Origin: Clostridiales bacterium
GTDB taxonomy: Bacteria; Bacillota; Clostridia; Tissierellales; GPF-1
Assembly: GCA_013619125.1 (NCBI GenBank)
Contig: JABXKS010000027.1
Location: forward strand, 1 to 59,959
Reading direction: 5' to 3'
Length of the DNA: 59,959 bases
The position numbers were made by a program, and so were the translations under genes. Position 1 is the first letter of the stretch. Every line of letters starts with the position of its first letter. The notes under the pieces were generated by a model. That model was given only the letters and a program-made list of their open reading frames with translations, was not told the origin of the DNA and did not search any database. This document shows, piece by piece, positions 1-8,921 of this stretch.

Positions 1-19
1 AGATGTGTATAAGAGACAG
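1..19 (+). other. Nextera/Tn5 mosaic-end adapter remnant
   Basis: The first 19 bases, AGATGTGTATAAGAGACAG, match the Tn5 mosaic end used in tagmentation libraries exactly. This is untrimmed library sequence, not genome. It supplies a false GTG start and four false residues to the GntR gene that follows. Confidence 0.95.
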
Positions 20-706
20 CCGCTGTATATTCAGCTAAAAAATGATTTATTGGATCAAATCAAGTCTGGAATTTGGAAAGAGAAGGATCAGATACCGACG
101 GAATTGGAGTTGATGGATTCTTATCATCTGGGACGTGATACGGTCCGAAAAGCCGTTGCAATATTGGTGCAAGAGGGATATCTGATTAAGCGAAGAGGGA
201 AGGGCACTTTCGTAGCGAAAACCCAATTTTCTATTGGATTTGAACCCCTGATCAGCTTGCGGTATGCTCTCCAAGTAAGAGGATTGGAAGAAACCAATAT
301 CGTCTTGGATCAGTTTGTTGGCATACAATCTCTGGAAATCTCAAAACGGGCGCGTATGCCTCAAGCGGAAGATGCCATGCGCATCCTGCGCCTTCGTGTC
401 GTGGAGGGACGCCCGCTGGCAATCGAAGAATCGGTTTTTAGTACCGAGGGAATCTCGGAGGCGGATGTGAATCCCCATGAATCCATATCCCAATTTTTAC
501 TACAGCAGTGGGGGAAGCAGATCGATCGAATTGAACAAATTATGACGCCTAAAGTTGCCTCGAAAGCAGAGTGTGAGCGGTTGGAGCTGAGTGAAAACAG
601 CCAGATTTTATCCTTGGAGCGATGGATCTATGTCAAGGAAAATGAATGGCCCATTTCTTATGTTTCTTTTGTAATCCCCATGAGTGAATATGATTTTTCC
701 ATTTAA
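20..706 (+). CDS. GntR-family transcriptional regulator with UTRA domain, 5' truncated
   Basis: This is a transcription factor with an N-terminal winged-helix DNA-binding domain (about the first 70 residues; the stretch TELELMDSYHLGRDTVRKAV is the recognition helix region and GYLIKRRGKGTFVA the wing). A C-terminal UTRA ligand-binding domain of roughly 150 residues follows. The gene enters the contig truncated: genuine sequence begins with PLYIQLKNDLL, which lies a few residues from the N-terminus in this family, and the codons before it come from the sequencing adapter. It lies directly upstream of the FGGY kinase and FAD oxidase genes. By family precedent it probably senses a sugar or phosphosugar linked to them; the effector cannot be told from sequence. 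Confidence 0.9.
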   Translation, partial: PLYIQLKNDLLDQIKSGIWKEKDQIPTELELMDSYHLGRDTVRKAVAILVQEGYLIKRRGKGTFVAKTQFSIGFEPLISLRYALQVRGLEETNIVLDQFVGIQSLEISKRARMPQAEDAMRILRLRVVEGRPLAIEESVFSTEGISEADVNPHESISQFLLQQWGKQIDRIEQIMTPKVASKAECERLELSENSQILSLERWIYVKENEWPISYVSFVIPMSEYDFSI

Positions 707-730
707 CCGACGAGAGTCGGTTTTTGTTTT
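705..730 (+). terminator. Rho-independent terminator after the GntR gene
   Basis: The inverted repeat AACCGAC / GTCGGTT with a GAGA loop is followed by a T-rich run. It overlaps the stop codon of the regulator and separates it transcriptionally from the kinase operon. Confidence 0.8.
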
Positions 731-745
731 TCTTAAATTAATGAG

Positions 746-764
746 ACCTACGGATGTCGTTGGT
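746..764 (+). promoter_or_regulatory. Possible operator for the adjacent GntR regulator
   Basis: ACCTACG-GATGT-CGTTGGT is a seven-base inverted repeat with one mismatch. It sits at the -35 position of the kinase promoter, where a repressor of the GntR family would block transcription. Assignment to the neighbouring regulator is inference from position only. Confidence 0.4.
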
Positions 765-790
765 TCTGTTTTTAGGAGAAGTGATATAAT
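760..790 (+). promoter_or_regulatory. Promoter of the FGGY kinase operon
   Basis: TGATATAAT at 782-790 is an extended -10 element with a perfect TATAAT hexamer. The -35 is weak (TTGGTT at 760-765, 19-base spacing), which suits a promoter driven by the extended -10. The kinase start codon is 30 bases downstream of the -10. Confidence 0.6.
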
Positions 791-819
791 AAGGATGAAT
801 CTACCAATAGGAGGAAAAT

Positions 820-2385
820 ATGGAATCCAAGGTGGTATTGTCAATTGATTGTGGCACGCAAAGTGTTCGTGCCATGCTTTTCAATCAAAAAGGAGAGTTG
901 TTGGACAAGGCGCAACAGCATTTTCAGCCGTATGTTTCACCGACTCCGGATTGGGCGGAGCACGATGCCGAACAATATTGGGAGTATCTCTGCAATGTGA
1001 CACGGGAGTTGCAGAAGCAATCCACAGATCTCTTTTCAAAGATTGAAGCTGTCACTCTAACCACGCAGAGAGACACCGCTGTTTTTGTGGACCACTACGG
1101 GAAACCGCTACGTCCTGCTGTCATTTGGATGGATCAACGCAAGCTTAAGGAACCGTTGCCTTTCAATAAAACACAAGCCTTGGCCCTTAGACTGACAGGG
1201 ATGCGGGAAACTGCGATTTCATTCAATCGAAATTGTCCGGCACATTGGGTGCAAAAAAAAGAACCGAAAATTTGGAAAGAAACCCATCGGGTTTTGCTGT
1301 TGTCCGGATACCTACTGTTTCGAATGACAGGCCTGTACCGAGACAGCGACGCAGCACAAGCTGGGAAGGTACCTTTTAATCATAAGAATAGAAAATGGGA
1401 GCCGAGTTTTTCAATTAAGGGTCAAATTTTTCAAATTCCTGTCGAGAAGCTGCCGGAATTGGTTGAACCTGGTGGAATAATAGGTGAACTGACAGAGCAT
1501 GCAGCACGGGAAACCGGTCTGCCACAAGGGATGCAAGTGATTGCTTCTGCATCGGACAAGGGGTGCGAAACAATAGGATCCGGATGTATGGACGATAAGA
1601 CGGCAAGTATTTCTCTAGGTTCGCAAGCGAGCATTCAAACGACGACAAAAAGATATTTCGAACCCCTGCGATTTATCCCCCCTTTTGCTGCGATGATTCC
1701 CGGAAAGTATAATCCGGAGATTCAGGTTTACAAAGGATATTGGATGATTTCCTGGTTTGAACATGAATTTGCGGAAAAAGAAATTCAAGAAGCAAAAAAA
1801 TTAGGTGTGACGCCGGAGTCTCTTTTAAATGAACGATTGAAGGCAGTCCCTGCAGGCTCGGACGGACTGATTCTGCAGCCCTTTTGGGGAGCAGGAGTGA
1901 AAAAGCCGGAAGCACGTGGCACGATTTTGGGTTTTAACGATCAGCATACCCGAATCCATATCTATCGAGCGATTATTGAGGGGATTGGATATGCTCTTTT
2001 GGAAGGCGCGAAACAGATAGAGAAAAAACTGGGTCATTCTTTTACATCCATTACCATTTCAGGTGGTGGATCTCAAAGCGATGAAATTTGTCAAATCACT
2101 GCAAATTTATTCAATCTGCCAGTCTGTCGCGTGCAGACGCACGAGACTTCGGGATTGGGCGCCGCCATTTCAGGATTTGTTGGACTGGGCGTTTACAATA
2201 CATTTGAAGAGGCAATTTCAGAAATGGTGCAAAAGACGGATTGGTTTGAACCGGATCAGAAAGAAGCGAAAATTTATCAAGCGCTCTATCAACGTGTGTA
2301 TCAACATACCTATAAGCGTTTAAAGCCATTGTATAAAGAGTTAAGGCAAATCATGAAGGAGATCAATGATGAGCAAGGCGTATAA
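820..2385 (+). CDS. FGGY-family carbohydrate kinase
   Basis: This 521-residue protein is a full-length FGGY kinase, transferring phosphate from ATP to a sugar or polyol. The N-terminal DCGTQSVRAMLF is the phosphate-binding loop of the actin-like fold. VIWMDQR lies in the first FGGY domain, and ISGGGSQSDEICQI with ETSGLGAA marks the second domain and its adenosine-binding region. AGGAGG lies 5 bases before the ATG. It is translationally close to the FAD oxidase downstream, whose start lies inside the end of this gene. The pairing resembles glycerol kinase with glycerol-3-phosphate dehydrogenase, but the sequence is not a clear GlpK or XylB, so the substrate is left open. Confidence 0.88.
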   Translation: MESKVVLSIDCGTQSVRAMLFNQKGELLDKAQQHFQPYVSPTPDWAEHDAEQYWEYLCNVTRELQKQSTDLFSKIEAVTLTTQRDTAVFVDHYGKPLRPAVIWMDQRKLKEPLPFNKTQALALRLTGMRETAISFNRNCPAHWVQKKEPKIWKETHRVLLLSGYLLFRMTGLYRDSDAAQAGKVPFNHKNRKWEPSFSIKGQIFQIPVEKLPELVEPGGIIGELTEHAARETGLPQGMQVIASASDKGCETIGSGCMDDKTASISLGSQASIQTTTKRYFEPLRFIPPFAAMIPGKYNPEIQVYKGYWMISWFEHEFAEKEIQEAKKLGVTPESLLNERLKAVPAGSDGLILQPFWGAGVKKPEARGTILGFNDQHTRIHIYRAIIEGIGYALLEGAKQIEKKLGHSFTSITISGGGSQSDEICQITANLFNLPVCRVQTHETSGLGAAISGFVGLGVYNTFEEAISEMVQKTDWFEPDQKEAKIYQALYQRVYQHTYKRLKPLYKELRQIMKEINDEQGV

Positions 2386-4063
2386 AGGGTTTCATCCAGA
2401 TTGGGAAAATCAGCCACCCAAAGAGAAGAGTTTCCGGTCTGCCTTGAAATGGGGAGATCCCAACACTTTTAAGGAACCTAATGAGGGCTTGTATCGCACG
2501 ATGAAAGAGGCATTTCAACTGACGGATGAAGACTTTAAAAAGAAAAGTTCGGAAGCGGAAGAATTGATTCCAGATGAATTGCCGATGGACTTAACAGAAC
2601 TACAAATTCGGTTTTTTCTCGATCTTTTGGGGGAAGAACGGGTTTTTCAAGATGGATTCACCCGTGTGAAAACTTCTTATGGTAAAACCATGTGGGATTG
2701 CATCCGTCTTCGAAGAGGAGCGTTGGAAAATATCCCGGATCTGGTTTTATGGCCAGCTGACGCAGAGGAGATTCGAACCATTGTTTCCTTTTGCAATCAG
2801 GAAAAGATCCCCGTCTATTGCCGTGCTGGTGGATCGTCTGTAACTCGTGGGACAGAAGCTGTTAAGGGCGGGGTGAGTTTGGATCTGGCTCCGCGTTTCA
2901 ATCGGGTGCTTTCCTTCAATGAAAAGAATCAAACGATTACCGTTCAATCCGGTATCCAGGGACCAGAACTTGAAGAAGCGTTGCGACAGGCACCAGAACG
3001 ATTTGGCGCTTCCCGTGCCTACACCTGTGGGCATTTTCCACAGTCTTTTGAATATTCAGGCGTTGGTGGCTGGGTTGTCACCCGCGGCGCTGGCCAAAAT
3101 TCAAGCTACTACGGAAAAATCGAGGATCTGGTGGTAGCGCAGGAATATGTAACTCCCATCGGATTGATAAAGACCAAGGAATACCCGGCGAAAGCGACCG
3201 GACCCGATATTGATCAGATTATGATCGGAAGCGAAGGCGCTTTCGGCGTCTTAACGCACGTCACTTTGCGGGTATTTCACTGGATGCCAGAAAATCATTT
3301 GCGATTCAGTTATATCTTCCCAACGTGGGAGGATGCGCAAGGGGCTGCCCGGGAAATCACCCAAGGAGAATTCGGCATGCCTTCTGTTTTTCGTCTTTCG
3401 GACCCGGAAGAGACGGACGTTATGATGAAACTCTATCAAATCGAGGGCACGATTTTGGATCGTTTAATGACCATGCGGGGGTTTAAGGCCAAAGAAAGAT
3501 GCCTGTATCTTGGATTTACGGATGGCGAAAAACAATTTTGCAAAAATGTAAAGCGGCGTGTTCACGCGATCAGTAAAAAACATGGCGGTTTATATTTGAC
3601 AGGGATTCCTGTTAAAAGTTGGGAAAAGGGGCGCTTTCGAGATCCATATCTCCGCGACGCCTTGCAAGATTATGGCATTACGATCGACACCATGGAGGCC
3701 GCGGTTACCTGGGAATCCATGCCTCGTGTGCATGAATCTGTTCGACAATTTGTCAAAGAACGCCCGCAAACGATTTGTATGACTCATATGTCACATGTAT
3801 ATCCGCAGGGTGCAAATTTGTATTGGATTTTCATCGGGAAAATGGATGAGGAGGAATATCTGCAATTGCAAGCGGGAATTCTCGATCGCATTGTTGAGTC
3901 GGGGGCAGCGCTGAGTCATCATCATGGGATAGGAAAAAGCTTTGGACCGTGGATGGAACGGCATCAAGGTGCGGACGTGATGGACTTGTTGCAAGCGTTG
4001 AAAGAGCATTTTGATCCCAATCACATCATGAATCCGGGTGGAACCCTTGGATTACGAGAATGA
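2369..4063 (+). CDS. FAD-binding oxidase related to alkyl-DHAP synthase (AGPS family)
   Basis: This protein of about 564 residues has the layout of the vanillyl-alcohol-oxidase/AGPS superfamily. A short N-terminal extension is followed by an FAD-binding PCMH domain (AGGSSVTRGTEAVKGG, then TCGHFPQSFEYSGVGGWV and GSEGAFGVLT) and a C-terminal substrate cap ending in HHHGIGKSFGPWM. That last motif corresponds to the active-site histidines of alkylglycerone-phosphate synthase. The ATG at 2369 is preferred to the one at 2366 because AAGGAG then lies 7 bases away. It overlaps the kinase gene and shares its promoter. A likely role is oxidation of the phosphorylated kinase product; ether-lipid synthesis is possible but less expected in Clostridia. 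Confidence 0.85.
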   Translation: MSKAYKGFHPDWENQPPKEKSFRSALKWGDPNTFKEPNEGLYRTMKEAFQLTDEDFKKKSSEAEELIPDELPMDLTELQIRFFLDLLGEERVFQDGFTRVKTSYGKTMWDCIRLRRGALENIPDLVLWPADAEEIRTIVSFCNQEKIPVYCRAGGSSVTRGTEAVKGGVSLDLAPRFNRVLSFNEKNQTITVQSGIQGPELEEALRQAPERFGASRAYTCGHFPQSFEYSGVGGWVVTRGAGQNSSYYGKIEDLVVAQEYVTPIGLIKTKEYPAKATGPDIDQIMIGSEGAFGVLTHVTLRVFHWMPENHLRFSYIFPTWEDAQGAAREITQGEFGMPSVFRLSDPEETDVMMKLYQIEGTILDRLMTMRGFKAKERCLYLGFTDGEKQFCKNVKRRVHAISKKHGGLYLTGIPVKSWEKGRFRDPYLRDALQDYGITIDTMEAAVTWESMPRVHESVRQFVKERPQTICMTHMSHVYPQGANLYWIFIGKMDEEEYLQLQAGILDRIVESGAALSHHHGIGKSFGPWMERHQGADVMDLLQALKEHFDPNHIMNPGGTLGLRE

Positions 4064-4092
4064 AGCGTGAATTTAACGCTTCTTTTCTTTTA
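4062..4092 (+). terminator. Terminator after the kinase-oxidase operon
   Basis: GAAGCGT / ACGCTTC with a seven-base loop is followed by a pyrimidine run rich in T. It overlaps the stop codon of the oxidase. Confidence 0.8.
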
Positions 4093-4116
4093 TCCAGCAG
4101 ACATATCGTTTATAAT
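4088..4116 (+). promoter_or_regulatory. galU operon promoter
   Basis: TATAAT at 4111-4116 lies 32 bases before the galU start. The -35 region is poor (around TTTTATC). It is the only clear promoter between the upstream terminator and galU. Confidence 0.5.
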
Positions 4117-4148
4117 ATAGAGTGGAACGAATTGAAAGGAGCAGATGA

Positions 4149-5033
4149 ATGAAAATCAGAAAGGCAGTAATCCCCGCGGCTGGATTCGGCACACGTTTTC
4201 TACCCGCGACAAAAGCACAACCAAAAGAAATGTTGCCGATCGTCGATAAACCAACGATTCAATATATTGTAGAAGAGGCATTGAGTTCAGGCATTGAAGA
4301 AATTCTAATCATTGTTGGACGTGACAAATCCTCGATAATTAATCATTTTGATCGATCAGTGGAGCTGGAGCTTACCTTGGAAAAAAACCAAAAAAAAGAA
4401 GCCCTTGCCATGGTTCGAGAGATCACCAATATGGTAAACATTCACTTTATTCGACAAAAGGAAGCTTTGGGTTTGGGTCATGCGATTCTCCATGCGAAAA
4501 CCTTTGTCGGCAATGAACCCTTTGCCGTACTTTTAGGCGATGATATCGTCGACAATCAAACCCCATGTTTGAAACAATTGATTGACACCTATGACAAGTA
4601 TCAGTGCAGTGTGGTCGGGGTGCAAACCGTCGACTGGGATCAAGTATCCAAATACGGCATAGTCGATGGGGAAGAGATTGGAACAAGAACATATGAAGTC
4701 AAGGACATGGTGGAAAAACCTACTCGGGAAGAGGCACCATCCAATGTTGCAATCCTTGGCCGATATATTTTAACGCCAGAAATTTTTTCCTACCTCGAGG
4801 AAACAGAACCAGGAGCCGGGAATGAAATTCAATTGACAGATGGAATCAAGAAACTATGCGAACGAAATCGCGTATTGGCTTATGATTTCGAAGGAAGACG
4901 ATATGATGCCGGAGACAAACTCGGGTATCTAGAAGCTACAGTCGAATTTGGATTGAAGAATCCGGAAATTGGCGAAGCTTTTCACAGCTATTTAAAAAAC
5001 CTACTACAAGGAGAAAAAAATGACAAATTATAA
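4149..5033 (+). CDS. galU: UTP-glucose-1-phosphate uridylyltransferase
   Basis: GalU makes UDP-glucose from UTP and glucose-1-phosphate in the cytoplasm, supplying glycosyl donors for wall and lipid glycans. The 294-residue length is normal for bacterial GalU. The nucleotide-binding signature GFGTRFLPATKAQPKEMLP occupies residues 12-30, and VEKPTREEAPSN and GNEIQLTDGI are further family motifs. AAAGGAG precedes the ATG by 7 bases. It heads a long operon: its last 14 bases overlap truA, and no terminator is seen until after ndk. Confidence 0.96.
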   Translation: MKIRKAVIPAAGFGTRFLPATKAQPKEMLPIVDKPTIQYIVEEALSSGIEEILIIVGRDKSSIINHFDRSVELELTLEKNQKKEALAMVREITNMVNIHFIRQKEALGLGHAILHAKTFVGNEPFAVLLGDDIVDNQTPCLKQLIDTYDKYQCSVVGVQTVDWDQVSKYGIVDGEEIGTRTYEVKDMVEKPTREEAPSNVAILGRYILTPEIFSYLEETEPGAGNEIQLTDGIKKLCERNRVLAYDFEGRRYDAGDKLGYLEATVEFGLKNPEIGEAFHSYLKNLLQGEKNDKL

Positions 5034-5757
5034 AATGACCATAGCCTATGATGGCACAAAATATCAAGGATGGCAGCGATTGGGCAACACGGACTTGACT
5101 ATCCAAGGAAAAATTGAAGCGGTTTTATCAAGAATAACGAGCCGTCCCATCTTAATTGACGGTTCTGGAAGAACCGATGCCGGTGTTCACGCAAAAGGAC
5201 AAATCGCTTCTGTAGAATTACCACAAAAGCGGATCGATCCAAAGGCATTGGGAGAAATTAATCATTATTTGCCGGAAGATATTCAAATCTTGTCCATGGA
5301 GAAAGCGGAAGACCGATTCCATGCTAGATTTAATGCAAAGCAAAAGGTTTATCGATATAGGATTTCTGTTTCGCCGGTTGGAAATGTATTTGAGAGAAAA
5401 ACGATGATTCGAATTGAAGAGCCCTTAAACTTGGAGGCAATGCGTCGCGCCACTGATTTTTTAATTGGAGAGCATGATTTTCAATCTTTCACAGCCATGA
5501 AATCGAAGACGAAATCAACGGTTCGAACGATTGAATCAATTACGGTTACAGCCTTATCGGACGAAATTTATGTTGATTTCTTGGGTGATGGGTTCCTGCG
5601 TCAACAGGTGCGATTAATGATGGGGCTTTTGATTCAGGTTGCCCAGGGCGTCGTAAAGCCAAAGGAAGTCAAAAACATACTTGAGGAAAAATCACGCGCA
5701 AATACAAGAGCAATTGCTCCTGCAAAGGGATTGTGTTTGGAGCGTGTCATCTACTAG
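5020..5757 (+). CDS. truA: tRNA pseudouridine synthase A
   Basis: TruA isomerises uridines 38-40 in the anticodon stem-loop of tRNAs to pseudouridine. The protein has 245 residues, as expected. The motif GSGRTDAGVHAKGQ contains the catalytic aspartate, here Asp53. The start ATG lies inside the end of galU and is preceded by AAGGAG, so the two are translationally coupled. The next gene begins 9 bases after its stop. Confidence 0.96.
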   Translation: MTNYKMTIAYDGTKYQGWQRLGNTDLTIQGKIEAVLSRITSRPILIDGSGRTDAGVHAKGQIASVELPQKRIDPKALGEINHYLPEDIQILSMEKAEDRFHARFNAKQKVYRYRISVSPVGNVFERKTMIRIEEPLNLEAMRRATDFLIGEHDFQSFTAMKSKTKSTVRTIESITVTALSDEIYVDFLGDGFLRQQVRLMMGLLIQVAQGVVKPKEVKNILEEKSRANTRAIAPAKGLCLERVIY

Positions 5758-5766
5758 GGGGAGCAC

Positions 5767-6864
5767 ATGGAGATACGATTTTTTCATTTGGCAGATATCC
5801 ATATCGGCAAGTGCTATTCTACTCATTGCTTAAGCCATGATCATGCGGAATCAAGACGAAATGAAACCTGGGGAACTTTTGCGCGCATCTGCGGAAAAGC
5901 GAAGGAAGAGGCGGTTGATTTTATTCTAATTGCCGGTGACCTTTTTGACAGCCATTATTGTAGTCTGCAAGATCTGCTGGGTGTTTCAGAAATGTTTGCA
6001 AGCCTTTCACCGACCCCAGTTTATATGATCGCTGGGAATCACGATCCATTGGGAGAAAAGAGTGTCTATCACTGGGTGAAATGGCCGAAGAATGTCACTT
6101 TGTTTTCTTCGCAGCAATTTGAGAAAATCGAGTTGGAAGAGAAGAAACTGAACATTTGGGGGAAGAGTTGGAATCTCAAAGAGGATCATGAATCCTGCAA
6201 GCTTCCAGGGATTACAAGTGACACTAAAAATCTTCTCTTGCATCACGGAGACCTGGACCAAGAAGGATCTCTCTATGCCAATTTATCTTCACAGACCTTA
6301 CAGGAACAGGTCTTTGATTATGTTGCCTTGGGCCATATTCATCGGCCTAAAATCTTTAAGAATTTTACCGGCGCTTATGCAGGAAGTCCCGAACCCTTGG
6401 ATTTTGGTGAGTTTGGAGAACATGGGTATATGGATGTTCGCATCACAGATTCAGATACTGAAATCGAGTTTGTTTCAGAAAGCAGTCGCAAATTTGTTGC
6501 CCTTCAAATTGAAGTAGCGGCAACGGATTCGGTGCTGACTCTAGCGTCAAAAATACGCAGTCAAACGAAAGATCTCCAGCCTGATCAAGACTTTTTCAAG
6601 ATCACGGTTGAAGGATATTGGGAGGGTCAATTTGAACTTGCTGCGAGCCAGCTGATGGCTCTGCTTCAGCCTGAATTTTATGATTTGGCTATCCTGGATA
6701 AAACAAAACCCGATCTGAATGTTGAAAGATTGGAGCAAGTTTATGGTGATTCGGCAATTGGACGATATATCCGAACGATTCAATCGTCTGATCTTGAAGA
6801 AACTGTTCAAAAAGAGGCCTTGTATGTCGGGTTAGAAGCATTGCTGAAAGGAAAAAACCGATGA
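5767..6864 (+). CDS. DNA repair exonuclease-type metallophosphoesterase (YhaO/SbcD-like)
   Basis: This 365-residue protein is a calcineurin-like phosphoesterase of the Mre11/SbcD group. The metal-binding motifs appear in order: FHLADIHIG near the N-terminus, IAGDLFD, AGNHD, and later LLHHGDLD and ALGHIHRP. The C-terminal 120 residues form the capping region. It overlaps by four bases (ATGA) with a YhaN-like ATPase, reproducing the YhaO-YhaN pair known from Bacillus, a counterpart of SbcD-SbcC. The expected role is cutting of DNA ends or hairpins with its ATPase partner; this is inferred from family and context. Confidence 0.88.
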   Translation: MEIRFFHLADIHIGKCYSTHCLSHDHAESRRNETWGTFARICGKAKEEAVDFILIAGDLFDSHYCSLQDLLGVSEMFASLSPTPVYMIAGNHDPLGEKSVYHWVKWPKNVTLFSSQQFEKIELEEKKLNIWGKSWNLKEDHESCKLPGITSDTKNLLLHHGDLDQEGSLYANLSSQTLQEQVFDYVALGHIHRPKIFKNFTGAYAGSPEPLDFGEFGEHGYMDVRITDSDTEIEFVSESSRKFVALQIEVAATDSVLTLASKIRSQTKDLQPDQDFFKITVEGYWEGQFELAASQLMALLQPEFYDLAILDKTKPDLNVERLEQVYGDSAIGRYIRTIQSSDLEETVQKEALYVGLEALLKGKNR

Positions 6865-8912
6865 GAATTACACGACTAGATATGCAGAGTTTTGGAAAAT
6901 TTCATCAGGATCATTGGGATTTTTCACCGGGGTTCAATTGCGTATTCGGATCTAATGAGGCGGGAAAATCAACGATGCAGGGTTTTCTTCAGGGCATGTT
7001 TTATGGATTCTACAACCCCTATACCAAAACGAGACGATATACGCCAGCATACGATCGATTCCGACCTTGGGACCATCAAGAATATCGAGGGTCGGTTCAC
7101 TATGAAACAGACGGAGACGCCTACCGTCTCAGTCGCAATTTTATCAAAGGAGATGAGTCTGTCTCCGTAGTCAGGCTTTCTGACGGAGAAGAGATTACAA
7201 ACCAATTTCCATACAATGGAACCTATCGTACCATTGTTCCTGGCGATGCCTTGTTTCAAATGTCGGGGTTGATGTTTCAAAACACCGTCTATATTCAACA
7301 GCGGCTTGTGAAGCCAGAGGATGATTTCGCATCAGAAGTGCGAGATAATTTTGTGAGTATCGCTGAGGATTTTTCAGAAGATGTATCGGTGAAAAATGCG
7401 GTGACGCACTTACAGGATCAATTGGAAAAAGTGGGATCTCCCAGCAGGCAAAAAACCTCTGCTTTGGGGAAACTGGTAGCGGAATTGTCTAATTTGGAAG
7501 ATGAACGATTGGAACTGCTTCGCAGTCATGCGCAGATGCGCGATTGGTTTGTGATGCGAAGAAAATTGGAAGAAACAAATCGAGAGTTGGACTTATACTT
7601 TCAACAATTAGAGGTTGAAGAAGAATATTGTAAGCGTGTAATACTGGAGAAAGATTTTTCGGAGTTGGAAGAAACCAAGGAAAGGATCCGACTATTGGAA
7701 ATCGACCATGCGAAGGTCGATGGATATCGTGATTTTGACGATTCTGAATCGGAAGAAATCATGGAATTGGAAAGTCAACTCCGATATCTGAAGGATCGCA
7801 TGCGTGGAGAGAACTCACAAGAGGAAGAAGATCAGGAGTGGGTTCGCTGGCCTTTGCTACCAGGATTGATTTCATTGATTACCGTTCTTTTGTTTTACTT
7901 TTTAGCCTTCCCCATTGGCATATATGTCGGTTTGGGTAGTTTTGTCGGCTCCATATTACTTTTTGCCTGGGTGAATATAAAACAACGGAAATCGGTTGAT
8001 CCGAACGATGATGAGGGTCATTCCATTTTGTCAGTTGCGGATCGAAGGGAATATGAACGCATGCTGGCCAGATTGTATGCTCATTGTCAAAAAGCCAATT
8101 GCTCGCAATTACAAGAATATAAGAAAAAAATTACCGGGAAGGCCAGGTTAGTAGAAGTTGAGCGTGACTTGGCACACTTGGATGAAGTATTTGAAGTGCA
8201 ATGGAAAGAAAAAAATGGGAACCTCTTGGAAATGGAATTGCGAAGATTGCCTGTTATTCCAGCGGAGTGGAGAGTTCAATCCGCAGCCGAAGTTGCCGAG
8301 GAATGCAAGAAAAACCGACAGCAAAGAAAAGAAAATGAGTTGGAGATTGAATGGCTGAAGGGAATGATAGCGTCTAAGGAAGAAGATCGATCCTTGGCTC
8401 GTGTGGAGGAGGAATTGGGCGTTCTGCGAGAGAAAGCGGATCGTCTTCATCTGAAAAGAAAAGGACTCTTGGCAGCCATTGAAGGACTTGAGCAGATAGC
8501 AGGAGAAGTGCAAGAACAGTTTTCTCCGGAATTGACGAGTAATATGGGAGAGACGCTAAGTTTTCTGACCAATGGCAAGTATCGAGAAGTCAGAATTGGG
8601 CGCGACTTCGAAATCCGTTTGGTGGAGGGAGAATTGGAACGGGTTGTTCCCGTTGACGAGGTGAGTGCCGCAACGATTGAATTGGTGTATTTCGCTCTTC
8701 GTCTATCCATTCATTCTTTATCGGGAGACGCAAAAACGCCCCTGTTTTTGGATGAACCTTTTTCGCAATTTGACCGGGAAAGACATGTGCAATCCTTGCG
8801 TCTCTTGGCGGAATATGCCAAGCGTAAACAGGTGATTTTCTTTACAAGTCAAGAGTATGAATTGGATCTGATGCATGAGTTGAATATGAGTCCGCATCTG
8901 ATTCAATTATAG
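6861..8912 (+). CDS. SbcC/Rad50-like ATPase (YhaN-like) with membrane hairpin
   Basis: This 683-residue protein has a split ABC-type ATPase head. The Walker A motif GSNEAGKST is at residues 30-38, and the Walker B/D-loop region FLDEPFSQFD is near residue 628. Between them are charged coiled-coil stretches interrupted at about residues 330-373 by two hydrophobic segments (WPLLPGLISLITVLLFYF, then IYVGLGSFVGSILLFAWV). The hydrophobic hairpin in the coiled coil is typical of YhaN-like proteins and suggests membrane anchoring of the complex. It is shorter than SbcC, which is usually over 1000 residues. It forms a two-gene unit with the preceding nuclease. Confidence 0.87.
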   Translation: MRITRLDMQSFGKFHQDHWDFSPGFNCVFGSNEAGKSTMQGFLQGMFYGFYNPYTKTRRYTPAYDRFRPWDHQEYRGSVHYETDGDAYRLSRNFIKGDESVSVVRLSDGEEITNQFPYNGTYRTIVPGDALFQMSGLMFQNTVYIQQRLVKPEDDFASEVRDNFVSIAEDFSEDVSVKNAVTHLQDQLEKVGSPSRQKTSALGKLVAELSNLEDERLELLRSHAQMRDWFVMRRKLEETNRELDLYFQQLEVEEEYCKRVILEKDFSELEETKERIRLLEIDHAKVDGYRDFDDSESEEIMELESQLRYLKDRMRGENSQEEEDQEWVRWPLLPGLISLITVLLFYFLAFPIGIYVGLGSFVGSILLFAWVNIKQRKSVDPNDDEGHSILSVADRREYERMLARLYAHCQKANCSQLQEYKKKITGKARLVEVERDLAHLDEVFEVQWKEKNGNLLEMELRRLPVIPAEWRVQSAAEVAEECKKNRQQRKENELEIEWLKGMIASKEEDRSLARVEEELGVLREKADRLHLKRKGLLAAIEGLEQIAGEVQEQFSPELTSNMGETLSFLTNGKYREVRIGRDFEIRLVEGELERVVPVDEVSAATIELVYFALRLSIHSLSGDAKTPLFLDEPFSQFDRERHVQSLRLLAEYAKRKQVIFFTSQEYELDLMHELNMSPHLIQL

Positions 8913-8921
8913 GAGGAAAGT

